A DNA stretch of 64,000 nucleotides from Phenylobacterium kunshanense (GCF_003254525.1 NZ_QFYS01000013.1:1-64000); one strand, 5' to 3'. Counted from the stretch's first letter, positions 1-11,094 are shown. Notes: a model not told the origin generated them from the sequence alone. Program-made: numbers and translations.

Positions 1-33
1 AAGGCTCTGGGGGACACGGCCCCTCCACCGACA

Positions 34-63
34 GCCCGCCTGGCGCGGCTACGCCAGGCGGGC
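34..63. repeat. 12-bp perfect inverted repeat (hairpin)
   Basis: Two 12-base arms (34-45 and 52-63) pair perfectly around a 6-base loop. Neither strand has a T-run after the stem, so it does not look like an intrinsic terminator. It lies at the left edge of a gene-free 294-base stretch and resembles the palindromic repeats scattered between genes in GC-rich alphaproteobacteria. The function is unknown. Confidence 0.6.
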
Positions 64-106
64 GTCCCGGAAGACGTCGCCACTGTAGCAGCCAGCCAAC
101 AAACAA

Positions 107-292
107 GGGGGACCGGCCGCCGAGCCGAAGGCGAAGATCGGCGGGTGGAGGGGGCGAGCCGGGAGCTCGGCGGATCGATCGGCGTGGCTGGTGCGGTGCG
201 TGGGACTCGCCCCCACCACCACGCGCTCTACGGCCGGCTTCGCCGACCTCGGCCCGCGGTCCCCCTCCCGCCGCTTCGCGGGGGAGGTGAAG
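107..292. repeat. Head-to-head pair of a dispersed GC-rich intergenic element
   Basis: The stretch 107-160 and the reverse complement of about 200-265 share the same ordered blocks: GGGGGACCG, then CCGAG, then CGAAG, then a G-rich block ending GGGGGCGAG. They are therefore two diverged copies of one element facing each other. The right end (264-287) also holds a small CCTCCC...GGGGAGG hairpin just downstream of the kinase stop codon on the minus strand, where it could help end transcription. No gene is visible in 1-294. Confidence 0.55.
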
Positions 293-294
293 TT

Positions 295-2061
295 CTAGGC
301 GGCTGAAGCCGCCGAGTCGCCCGCCAGGGCGCGTTCGGCGCGGGCGGTCATGACGTCGCCGATCGCCCCGATGAGGGCGGCGGGCTGGACGGGCTTGTGC
401 TGCAGGGCGTCGAAGCCGAGGCCTCGCAGGCGCGTCTCCTCGCCGGGCATGGCGTCGGCGGTGAGGGCGATGATCGGGATGTCGTGGCGGCCGACCTGGC
501 CGTCGCGGATGCGGCCCACCGCCTCGATCCCGTCCATCACCGGCATGTGGACGTCCATCAGCACCACGTCGAAGACCTCGGTGCGCAGGCGCTCGAGGGC
601 CTGTTCGCCGTCGCCGGCCGTCTCCACGACGGCGCCGGCGGCCTCAAGGATGGCGCGGGCCACGGCCTGGTTGATGGGGTTGTCGTCGGCCACAAGGATG
701 CGGATCGCCGGCAGGTCTTCCGGCCGGGCGGCCGTGTGGGGCTGTTCGTCGGCGGCGGGCAGGGGCAGCCAGACCCGGAAAGTCGACCCCTTACCCGGGG
801 TGCTCTCGACGTCGATGTGGCCGCCCATGCGGGTGGCGAGGTCGCGGCAGATGGCCAGGCCCAGGCCCGTGCCGCCGTACTTGCGCGCGGTCGAGGTCTC
901 AGCCTGGACGAAGGGGCGGAAGAGGTTGGCGAGCTGGTCGGGCGTGATGCCGATGCCGGTGTCGACGACGCGGATCTCCACCCCGCCGTCGCCGTCGGCG
1001 CTGGGATAGGTTGAGGCCTCGAGGCGGACGGAGCCGGTCTCGGTGAACTTCAGGGCGTTGGAGACCAGGTTCATCACGATCTGGCGCACGCGGGTCTCGT
1101 CGCCCAGCACACGGGCCGGCAGGTCGGCGTCGACCTCGCAGGTGAGGCTGAGCTGCTTGGCCTTGGCGCCTTCCAGCCACAGCTCGATCACGTGGTCGCT
1201 GAGTTCCCGCAGGTCGAAGGAGGCGACCTCCAGATCCATCCGGCCGGCCTCGATCTTGGTCAGGTCGAGGACGTCGTTCAGCATCACGAGCAGGGTGTCG
1301 CCCGAGCGCAGCATGGTCTCGACGTAGCGCTGCTGGCGGGGCTCCAGGGTCGTGCGCTGCAGCGCGCGGGCCATGCCCAGCACGCCGTTCAGCGGGGTGC
1401 GCAGCTCGTGCGTCACCATGGCGAGGAACGCGGACTTGGCCTCGTTGGCGGTGACGGCGGCGCGCTCGGCCTCCGCGAGGGCGGCGGCGGTGCGGACGTT
1501 GGCCCGGGCGCTCGCGCCGACATAGGAGAGCAGGAGGGCGAGGCCGACCGTGACGGTGACCAGCCCGACGCCCGAATAGCCGCCCATGAAGACGGGCAGG
1601 GCGAACCACAGCGTCGCGGGGACAATGCCCATGGCCGCAAGGGCGGCGGGCGAGCGCGACGAGAAGCCCTGAGCGTGGGTCAGCAGACCTGCCAGAATGG
1701 CCAGGGCGGCCAGGCGGAAGGGTTCCTCTCCGGTCACCCACAGGCGGACGGCCAGAGCCGACCAGGTCAGGCTCGACACCACCATGCAGGCCACATAACC
1801 AGCCCGCTGGAGCCGGCTCATGTGTTCGCCGCGAGCCACGGGGCGCGTGACGATCCGGGTGATGGTCTCGTGGAACGCGAAGGCCCCGAACCACGTCAGG
1901 GCGAAGGTCGGGCCGAAGATCAGGTTGGCGATGACCGCGGCGCCGACGCCCGCGAGCAGACGCACGACGAGCACCGCCGCGGCTGTGACCGCGACGATCT
2001 CCAGCCGTTCGTCGAGCAGGCTCCAACGCTTGTCGGTCACCGTCGTCCGACTCCAGATCAT
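295..2061 (-). CDS. Membrane-anchored hybrid sensor histidine kinase with receiver domain
   Basis: This is a signal-transducing hybrid kinase of about 588 residues. The N-terminal ~185 residues form several hydrophobic segments, so the sensor region is in the inner membrane. A HisKA domain follows with the phospho-acceptor in THELRTPLNG (His near 218), then a HATPase domain with a GGTGLGLAI G-box, then a C-terminal receiver with the DD pair in VADDN and the phospho-acceptor Asp in VVLMDVHMP. The ATG at 2061 is preferred; the frame stays open to a TTG at 2115, which would add 18 residues. No output domain or cognate regulator lies next to it, so the partner is unknown. Confidence 0.9.
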   Translation of the reverse strand: MIWSRTTVTDKRWSLLDERLEIVAVTAAAVLVVRLLAGVGAAVIANLIFGPTFALTWFGAFAFHETITRIVTRPVARGEHMSRLQRAGYVACMVVSSLTWSALAVRLWVTGEEPFRLAALAILAGLLTHAQGFSSRSPAALAAMGIVPATLWFALPVFMGGYSGVGLVTVTVGLALLLSYVGASARANVRTAAALAEAERAAVTANEAKSAFLAMVTHELRTPLNGVLGMARALQRTTLEPRQQRYVETMLRSGDTLLVMLNDVLDLTKIEAGRMDLEVASFDLRELSDHVIELWLEGAKAKQLSLTCEVDADLPARVLGDETRVRQIVMNLVSNALKFTETGSVRLEASTYPSADGDGGVEIRVVDTGIGITPDQLANLFRPFVQAETSTARKYGGTGLGLAICRDLATRMGGHIDVESTPGKGSTFRVWLPLPAADEQPHTAARPEDLPAIRILVADDNPINQAVARAILEAAGAVVETAGDGEQALERLRTEVFDVVLMDVHMPVMDGIEAVGRIRDGQVGRHDIPIIALTADAMPGEETRLRGLGFDALQHKPVQPAALIGAIGDVMTARAERALAGDSAASAA

Positions 2062-2238
2062 CCCCCGGCGCCAACCACCCCCTGTGGCGCCATGACGCAC
2101 CACTATGACGCGCAAGTGTGAACGGACCCTTGTTCTGCGAATGGATATTTTCGGGACGACGCCGGTCGGCGGCGGCGGGTTTCCCCGGAGACCCGAATGG
2201 CCCTAGGCTCGTGATGGTGAAGGCCGAGGGGAGCGCAG

Positions 2239-2595
2239 ATGCTGCTGGCGAAATTCCTGATCCGCGCGGTGTTCGCCGCGCTGGGTCTATGGGTGGCCTC
2301 GGCCATCGTGCCGGGGGTGCGGGTGGACGACACCGGCACGCTGATCCTGGCGGCGGTGCTGCTGGGGCTGGTGAACGCCTTCGTGCGGCCGGTGGTGACG
2401 ATCCTGACCCTGCCGATCACCATCCTGACGCTGGGCCTGTTCCTGCTGGTGGTGAACGCCGGGATGATCGGGCTGGTGGCGCTGATGCTGGGCGGCTTCC
2501 ACGTGAACGGGCTGCTCGCCGGCATCCTGGCGGCCATCGTCACCGGCATCGCGAGCTGGATCGGCGGCATGGTGATCCGCGACGACCGCAAGTAG
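2239..2595 (+). CDS. Phage holin family membrane protein (YvlD-like)
   Basis: A 118-residue, almost wholly hydrophobic protein with about four membrane helices, matching the 4-TMS 'phage holin family' typified by YvlD. The pattern NAFVRPVVTILTLPITILT followed by a glycine-rich helix is typical. Despite the family name these are chromosomal membrane proteins of unclear function, and there is no endolysin or phage gene nearby. A GAGGGGAG ribosome site precedes the ATG. It stands alone, with its 3' end 3 bases from the stop codon of the convergent DUF6624 gene. Confidence 0.85.
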   Translation: MLLAKFLIRAVFAALGLWVASAIVPGVRVDDTGTLILAAVLLGLVNAFVRPVVTILTLPITILTLGLFLLVVNAGMIGLVALMLGGFHVNGLLAGILAAIVTGIASWIGGMVIRDDRK

Positions 2596-2598
2596 GCC

Positions 2599-3282
2599 TC
2601 AGCAGGGCGCGGGTCCGGAGTAGTTCTTGGCGAGGTAGCTCGCGTAGGGCTCCATCCCGAGCTTCGCCCGCCGTGCGTCGAGGTTATCTGGGTCCTCGAT
2701 GGGCAAGGGGACCCATTTCCCAGCCTTGCAGCTCATCTGCGAGCCATAGCGCTGCTTGCGGCCCTCGGTGGTCTCCAGCCGGTCGTACATCAGCGCGAAG
2801 TGGCGGCCCTCCACCTCGCCCTTGGCGGCGAGGGGCTCCAGCACCGGCACGAAGCGGCGCCAGAGGTCGACGTTCCCGTGCTGCACGATCAGGAAGGCGG
2901 CGCGGGACGCCTCCTTGCCGTAGCGGCTGATGGTGAACCAGCCCTCGGGCGGCAGCATCTCCAGAACGGCCTTCTGGTTGGCCTCGTCGATCGGAGTGAT
3001 CTGCCGCCACATCGCCGTGTAGGCAGCCTTCCGTTCCGCCGGCGGGATCTTCTGGAAGTCGACGGCCATCATGGCGGCGCGCGGGGCCTGTTCCAGGTCG
3101 CGCATGCGCAGGAGCTTCTCGGCGTCGTCCTTCGGCGGCGGCAGGGCGGCCTGATCGGCTCGAACCTTCGCAATCGCCGAGGCCACGGGCGCGATCAGGA
3201 TGCGGGTCTCCGGGGAGTGTTCCGCAGGCGTCGCCGCGACTGGGGCGGCGATCGCCTGCGCGAGTAGCAGCGCAACAAACAT
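2599..3282 (-). CDS. DUF6624-type protein with signal peptide
   Basis: A 227-residue protein beginning with a short hydrophobic segment rich in Ala that ends near an AxA-like site at about residue 18, so it is probably exported. The mature part carries the DUF6624 pattern: a helical start, PPEGWFTISRYGKEA, an AFLIVQH segment, ALMYDRL, QRYGSQ, then LDARRAKLGMEPYASYL at the end. No activity is known for the family. It is a monocistronic gene, convergent with the holin-family gene. Confidence 0.7.
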   Translation of the reverse strand: MFVALLLAQAIAAPVAATPAEHSPETRILIAPVASAIAKVRADQAALPPPKDDAEKLLRMRDLEQAPRAAMMAVDFQKIPPAERKAAYTAMWRQITPIDEANQKAVLEMLPPEGWFTISRYGKEASRAAFLIVQHGNVDLWRRFVPVLEPLAAKGEVEGRHFALMYDRLETTEGRKQRYGSQMSCKAGKWVPLPIEDPDNLDARRAKLGMEPYASYLAKNYSGPAPC

Positions 3283-3352
3283 GAAGAGCCCTCCCGCCGC
3301 GCACGCTTACCAGAAGTTGCGGCGGGATTGGGGCGCTATCGACCCTTGAAGA

Positions 3353-4165
3353 CTAGCGACCCTTGAAGTCGGGCGCGCGCTTCTCCTGGAACGCCTTCAC
3401 CGCCTCGCCGAAGTCCTCGGTGCGGATGAGCGGCATGAGCTGCAGGAAGACGTGGTGGACGTGCTCGTTGAAGCCTTCGGAGAGGCCCATGCGCATCATC
3501 CGCTTGGCGGCCTGGACCGCGAGCGGGGCGTTGGCGGCGATCTCGGCGGCGAGCTTGCGCGCCTCGGCCTGGAGGTCGCCCTCGGGCACGGCGCGGGAGG
3601 CGAGGCCCAGGGACACGGCCTCGTCGCTGCTCAGCGTGCGGCCGGTGAAGATCAGCTCGGCGGCCATGGACCAGCCCACGAGGCGCGGCAGCAGCCAGGT
3701 GCCGCCGGACTCCGGGACGATGGCGCGCTTGGTGAAGGCCACGGCCAGCTTCGCGCCCTCGGCGATCAGGCGCATGTCGCAGCCGAGCGCGGTGTCGAGG
3801 CCGTAGCCCGCGGCCGAGCCGTTGAGCGCGCAGATCGTAGGGGTGTCGAGGTTGAAGAGGACCGTCGGCGGGGTGGCGCGCAGGTCGAGGTTGGTGGAGG
3901 TGGACGAGCCCTCCAGCCCGAGCTTGCCCTGGCTGGCGCCCCTGAGGTCGAGCCCGGCGCAGAAGGCGCGGCCCTTGCCGGTGAGGATGATGGCGCGCAC
4001 GTCCGGGTCGCGGTCGGCCTTCAGCAGCAGCTCGGTGAGCTGGGCCAGCATGGTCCCGGAGATGGTGTTCATCCGGTCGGGGCGGTTCAGCGTGATCGTC
4101 GCGATGTGTTCGCTGACGTCGTAGAGCACCTCGTCGTCGAGCACGGCGGCGGAGTCGGCGGGCAT
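3353..4165 (-). CDS. Enoyl-CoA hydratase/isomerase (crotonase family)
   Basis: A 270-residue crotonase-fold enzyme acting on acyl-CoA thioesters, probably hydrating 2-enoyl-CoA. The first oxyanion-hole loop GRAFCAGLDLRG, the second at NGSAAGYGLDTALGCD and a Glu in the PESGGTWLLPRLVG helix at the usual catalytic position are all present. The start is the ATG at 4165, which has a GAGGGAGG ribosome site just upstream; the frame is open further but without support. Its true substrate cannot be told from sequence. It stands alone, upstream of the groEL terminator on the same strand. Confidence 0.88.
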   Translation of the reverse strand: MPADSAAVLDDEVLYDVSEHIATITLNRPDRMNTISGTMLAQLTELLLKADRDPDVRAIILTGKGRAFCAGLDLRGASQGKLGLEGSSTSTNLDLRATPPTVLFNLDTPTICALNGSAAGYGLDTALGCDMRLIAEGAKLAVAFTKRAIVPESGGTWLLPRLVGWSMAAELIFTGRTLSSDEAVSLGLASRAVPEGDLQAEARKLAAEIAANAPLAVQAAKRMMRMGLSEGFNEHVHHVFLQLMPLIRTEDFGEAVKAFQEKRAPDFKGR

Positions 4166-4225
4166 GACGGAACCTCCCTCTGATTTTCCGCCAGCGTAGC
4201 AGCCGTCCGCGACGTCACGCACGGG

Positions 4226-4260
4226 CAAAGAAAAAGGGCGGAGCCTTGCGGCCCCGCCCT
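4226..4260 (-). terminator. Intrinsic terminator downstream of groEL
   Basis: On the minus strand a GC-rich stem (AGGGCGG paired with CCGCCCT, plus inner pairs, 4235-4260) is followed at once by a T-rich run (4227-4235). It lies about 75 bases after the groEL stop codon and would end the groES-groEL transcript. Confidence 0.8.
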
Positions 4261-4270
4261 CGATCTTGTC

Positions 4271-4320
4271 TGGGTCCCGGCTCGGCCTTCGGGCTTCGCC
4301 CTTCGTTGGCCGGGATGACA
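4271..4320. repeat. REP-like palindromic element
   Basis: The arms TCCCGGC (from 4275) and GCCGGGA (to 4316) enclose CTTCGGG/CTTCGCCC inner repeats. This 'ATCCCGGC...GCCGGGA' type of element is common between genes in alphaproteobacteria. It sits in the groEL 3' untranslated region, between the stop codon and the terminator, where it could affect mRNA stability. Confidence 0.55.
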
Positions 4321-4333
4321 GGCTTCTAAGGTC

Positions 4334-5980
<1,647 letters not shown>

Positions 5981-6045
5981 GGCTGGGTCTCTTTCCTAGA
6001 TTTCTTGCGGGGGAAGCGGCCGGATCGCCGGCCCTTGGCGGTCGC

Positions 6046-6333
6046 TTAGGCGACGACGCCCAGGATGTCGCTTTCCTTCATGATCAGCAGATCCTGGCCG
6101 TCGAGCTTGACCTCGGTGCCGGACCACTTGCCGAACAGGATGCGGTCGCCGGGCTTCACGTCCAGCGGCTGGACCTTGCCGGAATCGTCGCGGGCGCCGG
6201 GGCCGACGGCGATCACTTCGCCTTCCTGCGGCTTTTCCTTCGCGGTGTCGGGGATGATGATCCCGCCCTTGGTCTTCTCTTCTTCCTCGACGCGCTTGAC
6301 GAGGACGCGATCCCCAAGAGGACGAAACGCCAT
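6046..6333 (-). CDS. groES: Co-chaperonin GroES (Hsp10)
   Basis: A 95-residue co-chaperonin that caps GroEL. It begins MAFRPLGDRVLVKRVEEEEK, carries the mobile-loop segment KTKGGIIIPDTAKEKP that contacts GroEL, and ends with the typical KESDILGVV. It is the first gene of the groESL operon. The 5' leader of about 60 bases contains the CIRCE element between promoter and start codon, so HrcA bound there would block transcription. Confidence 0.99.
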   Translation of the reverse strand: MAFRPLGDRVLVKRVEEEEKTKGGIIIPDTAKEKPQEGEVIAVGPGARDDSGKVQPLDVKPGDRILFGKWSGTEVKLDGQDLLIMKESDILGVVA

Positions 6334-6393
6334 GATTTTCTCTGCTCCGTGCGAGACGGTTGAATGTCGGTGACGTAGCGCTCGGGTGGGCTG

Positions 6394-6420
6394 TTAGCAG
6401 TCCCGGCCCCTGAGTGCTAA
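6394..6420 (-). promoter_or_regulatory. CIRCE operator (HrcA binding site)
   Basis: The arms TTAGCAGTC and GAGTGCTAA are separated by exactly 9 bases. This is the CIRCE consensus TTAGCACTC-N9-GAGTGCTAA with a single mismatch, in the left arm as read on the plus strand. It lies 60 bases upstream of groES. The HrcA repressor gene is not in this window. Confidence 0.95.
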
Positions 6421-6433
6421 CGACCGCGGGGAG

Positions 6434-6460
6434 GTAGGGAAGCCGCCTTTTCGAGTCAAG
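6434..6460 (-). promoter_or_regulatory. Putative heat-shock (sigma-32) promoter of groESL
   Basis: On the minus strand CTTGAC (6455-6460) and CCCTAC (6434-6439) are 15 bases apart, resembling the alphaproteobacterial RpoH pattern of a CTTGAA-like -35 and a C-rich -10 box. The CIRCE element would then lie just downstream of the start of transcription. This is inferred from position and resemblance only. Confidence 0.55.
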
Positions 6461-6529
6461 GGCGTCGCGTGCGGGGGTTGGCAATTCTCCCCCGGTCCAT
6501 AGTCTCGACGAAAAGTTGGGAGGTCCGCG

Positions 6530-7744
6530 ATGGGGCTGCAAGCCGTCCTGCAGAAGATCGTCCGTTCGGGCGACCTGACCGTGAAGCTGCCGGGCGGGGG
6601 GCAGATCCGGCTAGGTGACGGAACAGGGCCGGCGCTGGTCTGCCGGGTGACTTCGGCCGCGTGGGCGGCGCGGATCGCGGCCAAGCCGGGGCTGGGCGTC
6701 GGCGAGGCCTACATGGACGGCGGGCTCGTGCTGGAGCAGGGCGGGATCGACGAGTTCATCGACCTTGTCGGCGAGAACGCCAAGTACAAGGTCAGCAAGA
6801 GGGGCGGCCTGAAGAAGTGGCTTCGCCGCACGCTGCGCGAGGCCAACGACCGGGTGGCGGCGCGCAAGAACGTCGCCCACCACTACGACCTCTCCTACGA
6901 CCTGTACCGGCGCTTCCTCGACGAGGACATGCAGTACTCCTGCGCCTACTTCGCCCGGCCCGACATGACGCTGGAGGAGGCCCAGGTGGCCAAGAAGCGC
7001 CACATCGCGGCCAAGCTGTGCCTGGAGCCAGGGCAGTCGGTGGTGGAGATCGGCTGCGGCTGGGGCGGCCTGGCGCTGACGCTGGTGGAGGAGGCCGGCG
7101 TCGAGGTGGACGCCATCACCCTTTCGGTGGAGCAGCTCAAGGTGGCCAAGGCGCGGGCCGAGGCCAAGGGGCTGGCGCACAAGGCGCGGTTCTCCCTGAC
7201 CGACTATCGCGACCTGCAGGGGACCTATGACCGCGTGCTGTCGGTGGCGATGTTCGAGGCGGTCGGGCGGCCGAACTACCAGGAATATTTCGACGGGGTG
7301 GCGCGGCTGATGAAGGACGACGGGGTGGCGCTGATCCACTCCATCGGTCGGCCCGAGGGCGGGGCGGTGACCAACGCCTGGATCGACAAGTACATCTTCC
7401 CGGGCGGCTACAGCCCGGCGCTGAGCGAGGTGATGCCGGCGATCGAAAAGGCGGGCCTGCTGGTGACCGACGTCGAGATCCTGCGGCTCCACTACGCCGA
7501 GACGATCCGGCACTGGCGCGAACGGTTCGCCAAGGTGCGGTCCGAGATCGCCGAGCTCTACGACGAGCGCTTCTGCCGGATGTGGGAGTTCTATCTGGGC
7601 ATCTCGGAGCAGAGCTTCCGCCACCGCCGGCAGTTCATCTTCCAGATCCAGCTGGCCAAGCGCGTGGACGTGGTCCCGATCACCCGCGACTACATCGGTG
7701 AAACCGAGCGAGCCATGGGCAAGCCGGCGCGGAAGGTGGCGTAG
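6530..7744 (+). CDS. cfa: Cyclopropane-fatty-acyl-phospholipid synthase
   Basis: A 404-residue SAM-dependent enzyme that adds a methylene bridge to unsaturated acyl chains of membrane phospholipids. The SAM-binding loop VVEIGCGWGG is at 171-180. The CFA-type motif VAHHYDLSYDLY followed by MQYSCAYF (115-141) and the C-terminal FYLGISEQSFRHRRQ are typical. Length is normal. It is transcribed divergently from groESL, with about 110 bases between the CIRCE element and its start, and an AGGTCCGCG-type ribosome site. Its position suggests stress-linked membrane remodelling, but no shared operator is visible. Confidence 0.95.
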   Translation: MGLQAVLQKIVRSGDLTVKLPGGGQIRLGDGTGPALVCRVTSAAWAARIAAKPGLGVGEAYMDGGLVLEQGGIDEFIDLVGENAKYKVSKRGGLKKWLRRTLREANDRVAARKNVAHHYDLSYDLYRRFLDEDMQYSCAYFARPDMTLEEAQVAKKRHIAAKLCLEPGQSVVEIGCGWGGLALTLVEEAGVEVDAITLSVEQLKVAKARAEAKGLAHKARFSLTDYRDLQGTYDRVLSVAMFEAVGRPNYQEYFDGVARLMKDDGVALIHSIGRPEGGAVTNAWIDKYIFPGGYSPALSEVMPAIEKAGLLVTDVEILRLHYAETIRHWRERFAKVRSEIAELYDERFCRMWEFYLGISEQSFRHRRQFIFQIQLAKRVDVVPITRDYIGETERAMGKPARKVA

Positions 7745-7849
7745 GCGGATGGCGCGCCTGAAATGTGTGGAGACGCCAAAATTCCGCCGCTAGGGTCCGG
7801 CCGAACTCCGGGCCGAAATCCCGGTGCGACCCTGTTGGAGAGAACGCCC

Positions 7850-8260
7850 ATGCGCCGCGCCTTTGCGCTTGCCGCCACCCTGTCGCTGATCGCCGGCGCC
7901 GCGACGGCCGAGACCTGGACCAAGTATGTGGACGGCCCGAACGGGACCCAGTGGTCGTACGACGCGGACTATACCTACAAGGACAAGCAGACCGGCCGCC
8001 TCGTGGTGATGCAGGCGATCTCCAAGCCCTCGGCCAACCTTGGACCGTCCGGTCCCGGCAAGCCGGACGGCGTGGGCAGCGTCATCGCCATCGACTGCAA
8101 GGACAAGAACCTGATCACGCTGGGCGGCTACAAGCCCTCGGCCCCGCTGGACATCAAGGACACCTGGCGCAGCGAGACGCCCAAGAAGGCCACCGGCGAC
8201 GACAACGCCGCCCTGATGGCCGCGGTCTGCCCGCACGTCGACCACGTGCCGGTGAAGTGA
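7850..8260 (+). CDS. Small secreted protein, possibly surface-adhesin E-like
   Basis: A 136-residue protein with a clear signal peptide (Arg-Arg, hydrophobic core, cleavage after ATA at about residue 20). The mature part has a Trp-rich start (ETWTKYVDGPNGTQWSYD), a predicted beta-rich fold and two Cys (in AIDCKDK and AAVCPH) that could form a disulfide. It loosely resembles the small 'surface-adhesin protein E'-like domain, but I do not firmly recognise it. The ATG at 7850 starts right at the signal peptide; the longer frame upstream lacks support. Confidence 0.7.
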   Translation: MRRAFALAATLSLIAGAATAETWTKYVDGPNGTQWSYDADYTYKDKQTGRLVVMQAISKPSANLGPSGPGKPDGVGSVIAIDCKDKNLITLGGYKPSAPLDIKDTWRSETPKKATGDDNAALMAAVCPHVDHVPVK

Positions 8261-8305
8261 GGCCGTGAGGCGGCCGCCACCGGCCGCCTCCGCCTTCTTC
8301 TCCGC

Positions 8306-9604
<1,299 letters not shown>

Positions 9605-9618
9605 CGGGGCGGCTCCGG

Positions 9619-9636
9619 TTCAAACAATCGTTTGAA
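9619..9636. promoter_or_regulatory. PsrA-like operator 1 (TTCAAAC-N4-GTTTGAA)
   Basis: A perfect 7-base inverted repeat with a 4-base centre. It matches the binding pattern reported for the TetR-family fatty-acid regulator PsrA, (G/C)AAAC-N2-4-GTTTG(C/G). It is 15 bases upstream of the minus-strand acyl-CoA dehydrogenase start, where a bound repressor would block transcription. Confidence 0.7.
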
Positions 9637-9654
9637 TGTGATATGCGCCCTGTG

Positions 9655-9672
9655 GACGAACAGTTGTTTGAT
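9655..9672. promoter_or_regulatory. PsrA-like operator 2 (imperfect copy)
   Basis: An 18-base site aligned with operator 1: one half-site (GTTTGA) is intact, and the other reads GACGAAC instead of TTCAAAC. Its centre is 36 bases from that of operator 1. It lies about 70 bases upstream of the plus-strand acyl-CoA dehydrogenase. The two sites together suggest one regulator governs both divergent genes. Confidence 0.55.
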
Positions 9673-9742
9673 TTTTGGCAAGTCTGCGCCCATGGTCGGC
9701 GCTTACGATTTTTCGGCATCAGCGCTCTGGGAGGAGTGACCC

Positions 9743-11068
9743 ATGAACAACGTCGCGGCGGAACGCGCGAATTCCAGCTTCGGGCTGAGCCCGCAGGACG
9801 AGCTCAACGACCTGCGGATGTCGGACAAGGCGCTGCCCCTCTACAACGCGGTGAAGGACTTCATCCGCGACGTCTGCGAGCCGGCGTCCGAGGAATGGCA
9901 CCGCCTGGGCGAAGGCCGCCCCGACCCGTGGCAGTACGCGCCCGGCCAGCTGGAAGTCCTGGAAGCCGCCAAGGAGAAGGCCAAGGCCGCAGGCCTCTGG
10001 AATTTCTTCCTGCCGAACGCCGAGACCGGCGAGGGCCTGTCGAACCTGGACTACGCCTACATCGCGGTGGAGCTGGGCAAGGTGCGCCTGGCGTCCGAGA
10101 TCATGAACTGCGCCGCGCCCGACACCGGCAACATGGAAGTGCTGGAGCGCGTCGGCACGCCCGAGCAGAAGAAGCAGTGGCTGGAGCCCCTGCTGAGAGG
10201 CGAGATCCGTTCGGCCTACTGCATGACCGAGCTGAACACCGCCAGCTCGGACGCCAAGAACATCGACACCCGCGCCGTGCGCGTCGGTGACGAGTACATC
10301 ATCAACGGCGAGAAGCACTACATCTCGGGCGCCGGCAGCCCGCGCTGCAAGGTCATGATCTGCATGGTGAAGACCGGCGAGGAGAACGCCCCGCCGCACC
10401 TGCAGCAGTCGCAGATCCTGGTGCCGCTGCCCTGCGAGGGCGTGGAGATCGTCCAGGGCCAGCAGGTGTTCGGCGACTACGACGCGCCGCACGGCCACAT
10501 GCACATCCGGTTCAACAACGCCCGGGTGCCGGCCTCCAACATGCTGCTCGGCGAAGGCCGCGGCTTCGAGATCAGCCAGCTCCGCCTCGGCCCCGGCCGT
10601 ATCCACCACTGCATGCGCGCGATCGGCTCGGCCGAGAAGGCGCTGGACCTGATGGTGACCCGCGGCATGACCCGCGTGGCGTTCGGCAAGCCGATCATCC
10701 AGCTGGGCGGCAACCTCGAGATCGTCAGCCGCGCGCGGATCGAGATCGAGGCCATGCGCCTGATGGTGCTGAAGGCGGCCAAGGCGATGGACGTGCTGGG
10801 CAACCGCGAAGCCCGCGTCTGGATCCACATGGTGAAGGCCATGGTGCCCGAGCGCGTGTGCAAGATCATCGACCAGGCGATCCAGATGCACGGCGCCCTG
10901 GGCGTGTCGCAGCACACCCCGCTGGCCCGCATGTACGCCAACACCCGCACCCTGCGGATCGCCGACGGCCCGGACGAGGTGCACCACATGGTGGTGGGCC
11001 GCAACGAGCTGCAGCAGTTCCGCGAAGGCCCGCACGACTCGTCGATGTCGGCGGTGTTCCGGAACTAG
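9743..11068 (+). CDS. Acyl-CoA dehydrogenase, ACAD10/11-type (paralogue of the divergent gene)
   Basis: A 441-residue FAD enzyme closely similar along its length to the divergent gene: CMTELNTASSDAKNI, INGEKHYISG, LRLGPGRIHHCMRAIGSAEK and the C-terminal TLRIADGPDEVHHMVVGRNE. It again has Asp rather than Glu in the terminal motif. The N-terminus has about 25 extra residues. A GGGAGGAG ribosome site precedes the ATG. An intrinsic terminator follows at 11095. Substrate length cannot be read from sequence; ETF encoded at 42-44 kb is the likely electron acceptor. Confidence 0.92.
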   Translation: MNNVAAERANSSFGLSPQDELNDLRMSDKALPLYNAVKDFIRDVCEPASEEWHRLGEGRPDPWQYAPGQLEVLEAAKEKAKAAGLWNFFLPNAETGEGLSNLDYAYIAVELGKVRLASEIMNCAAPDTGNMEVLERVGTPEQKKQWLEPLLRGEIRSAYCMTELNTASSDAKNIDTRAVRVGDEYIINGEKHYISGAGSPRCKVMICMVKTGEENAPPHLQQSQILVPLPCEGVEIVQGQQVFGDYDAPHGHMHIRFNNARVPASNMLLGEGRGFEISQLRLGPGRIHHCMRAIGSAEKALDLMVTRGMTRVAFGKPIIQLGGNLEIVSRARIEIEAMRLMVLKAAKAMDVLGNREARVWIHMVKAMVPERVCKIIDQAIQMHGALGVSQHTPLARMYANTRTLRIADGPDEVHHMVVGRNELQQFREGPHDSSMSAVFRN

Positions 11069-11094
11069 GGTCGACGGTCAGTCGAGATACTGGA

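Noticed and set aside
2239..2595. A possible prophage remnant because of a 'holin family' protein
   Set aside because: The protein is the chromosomal YvlD-like 4-TMS type. No endolysin, integrase, capsid or att repeats are near.
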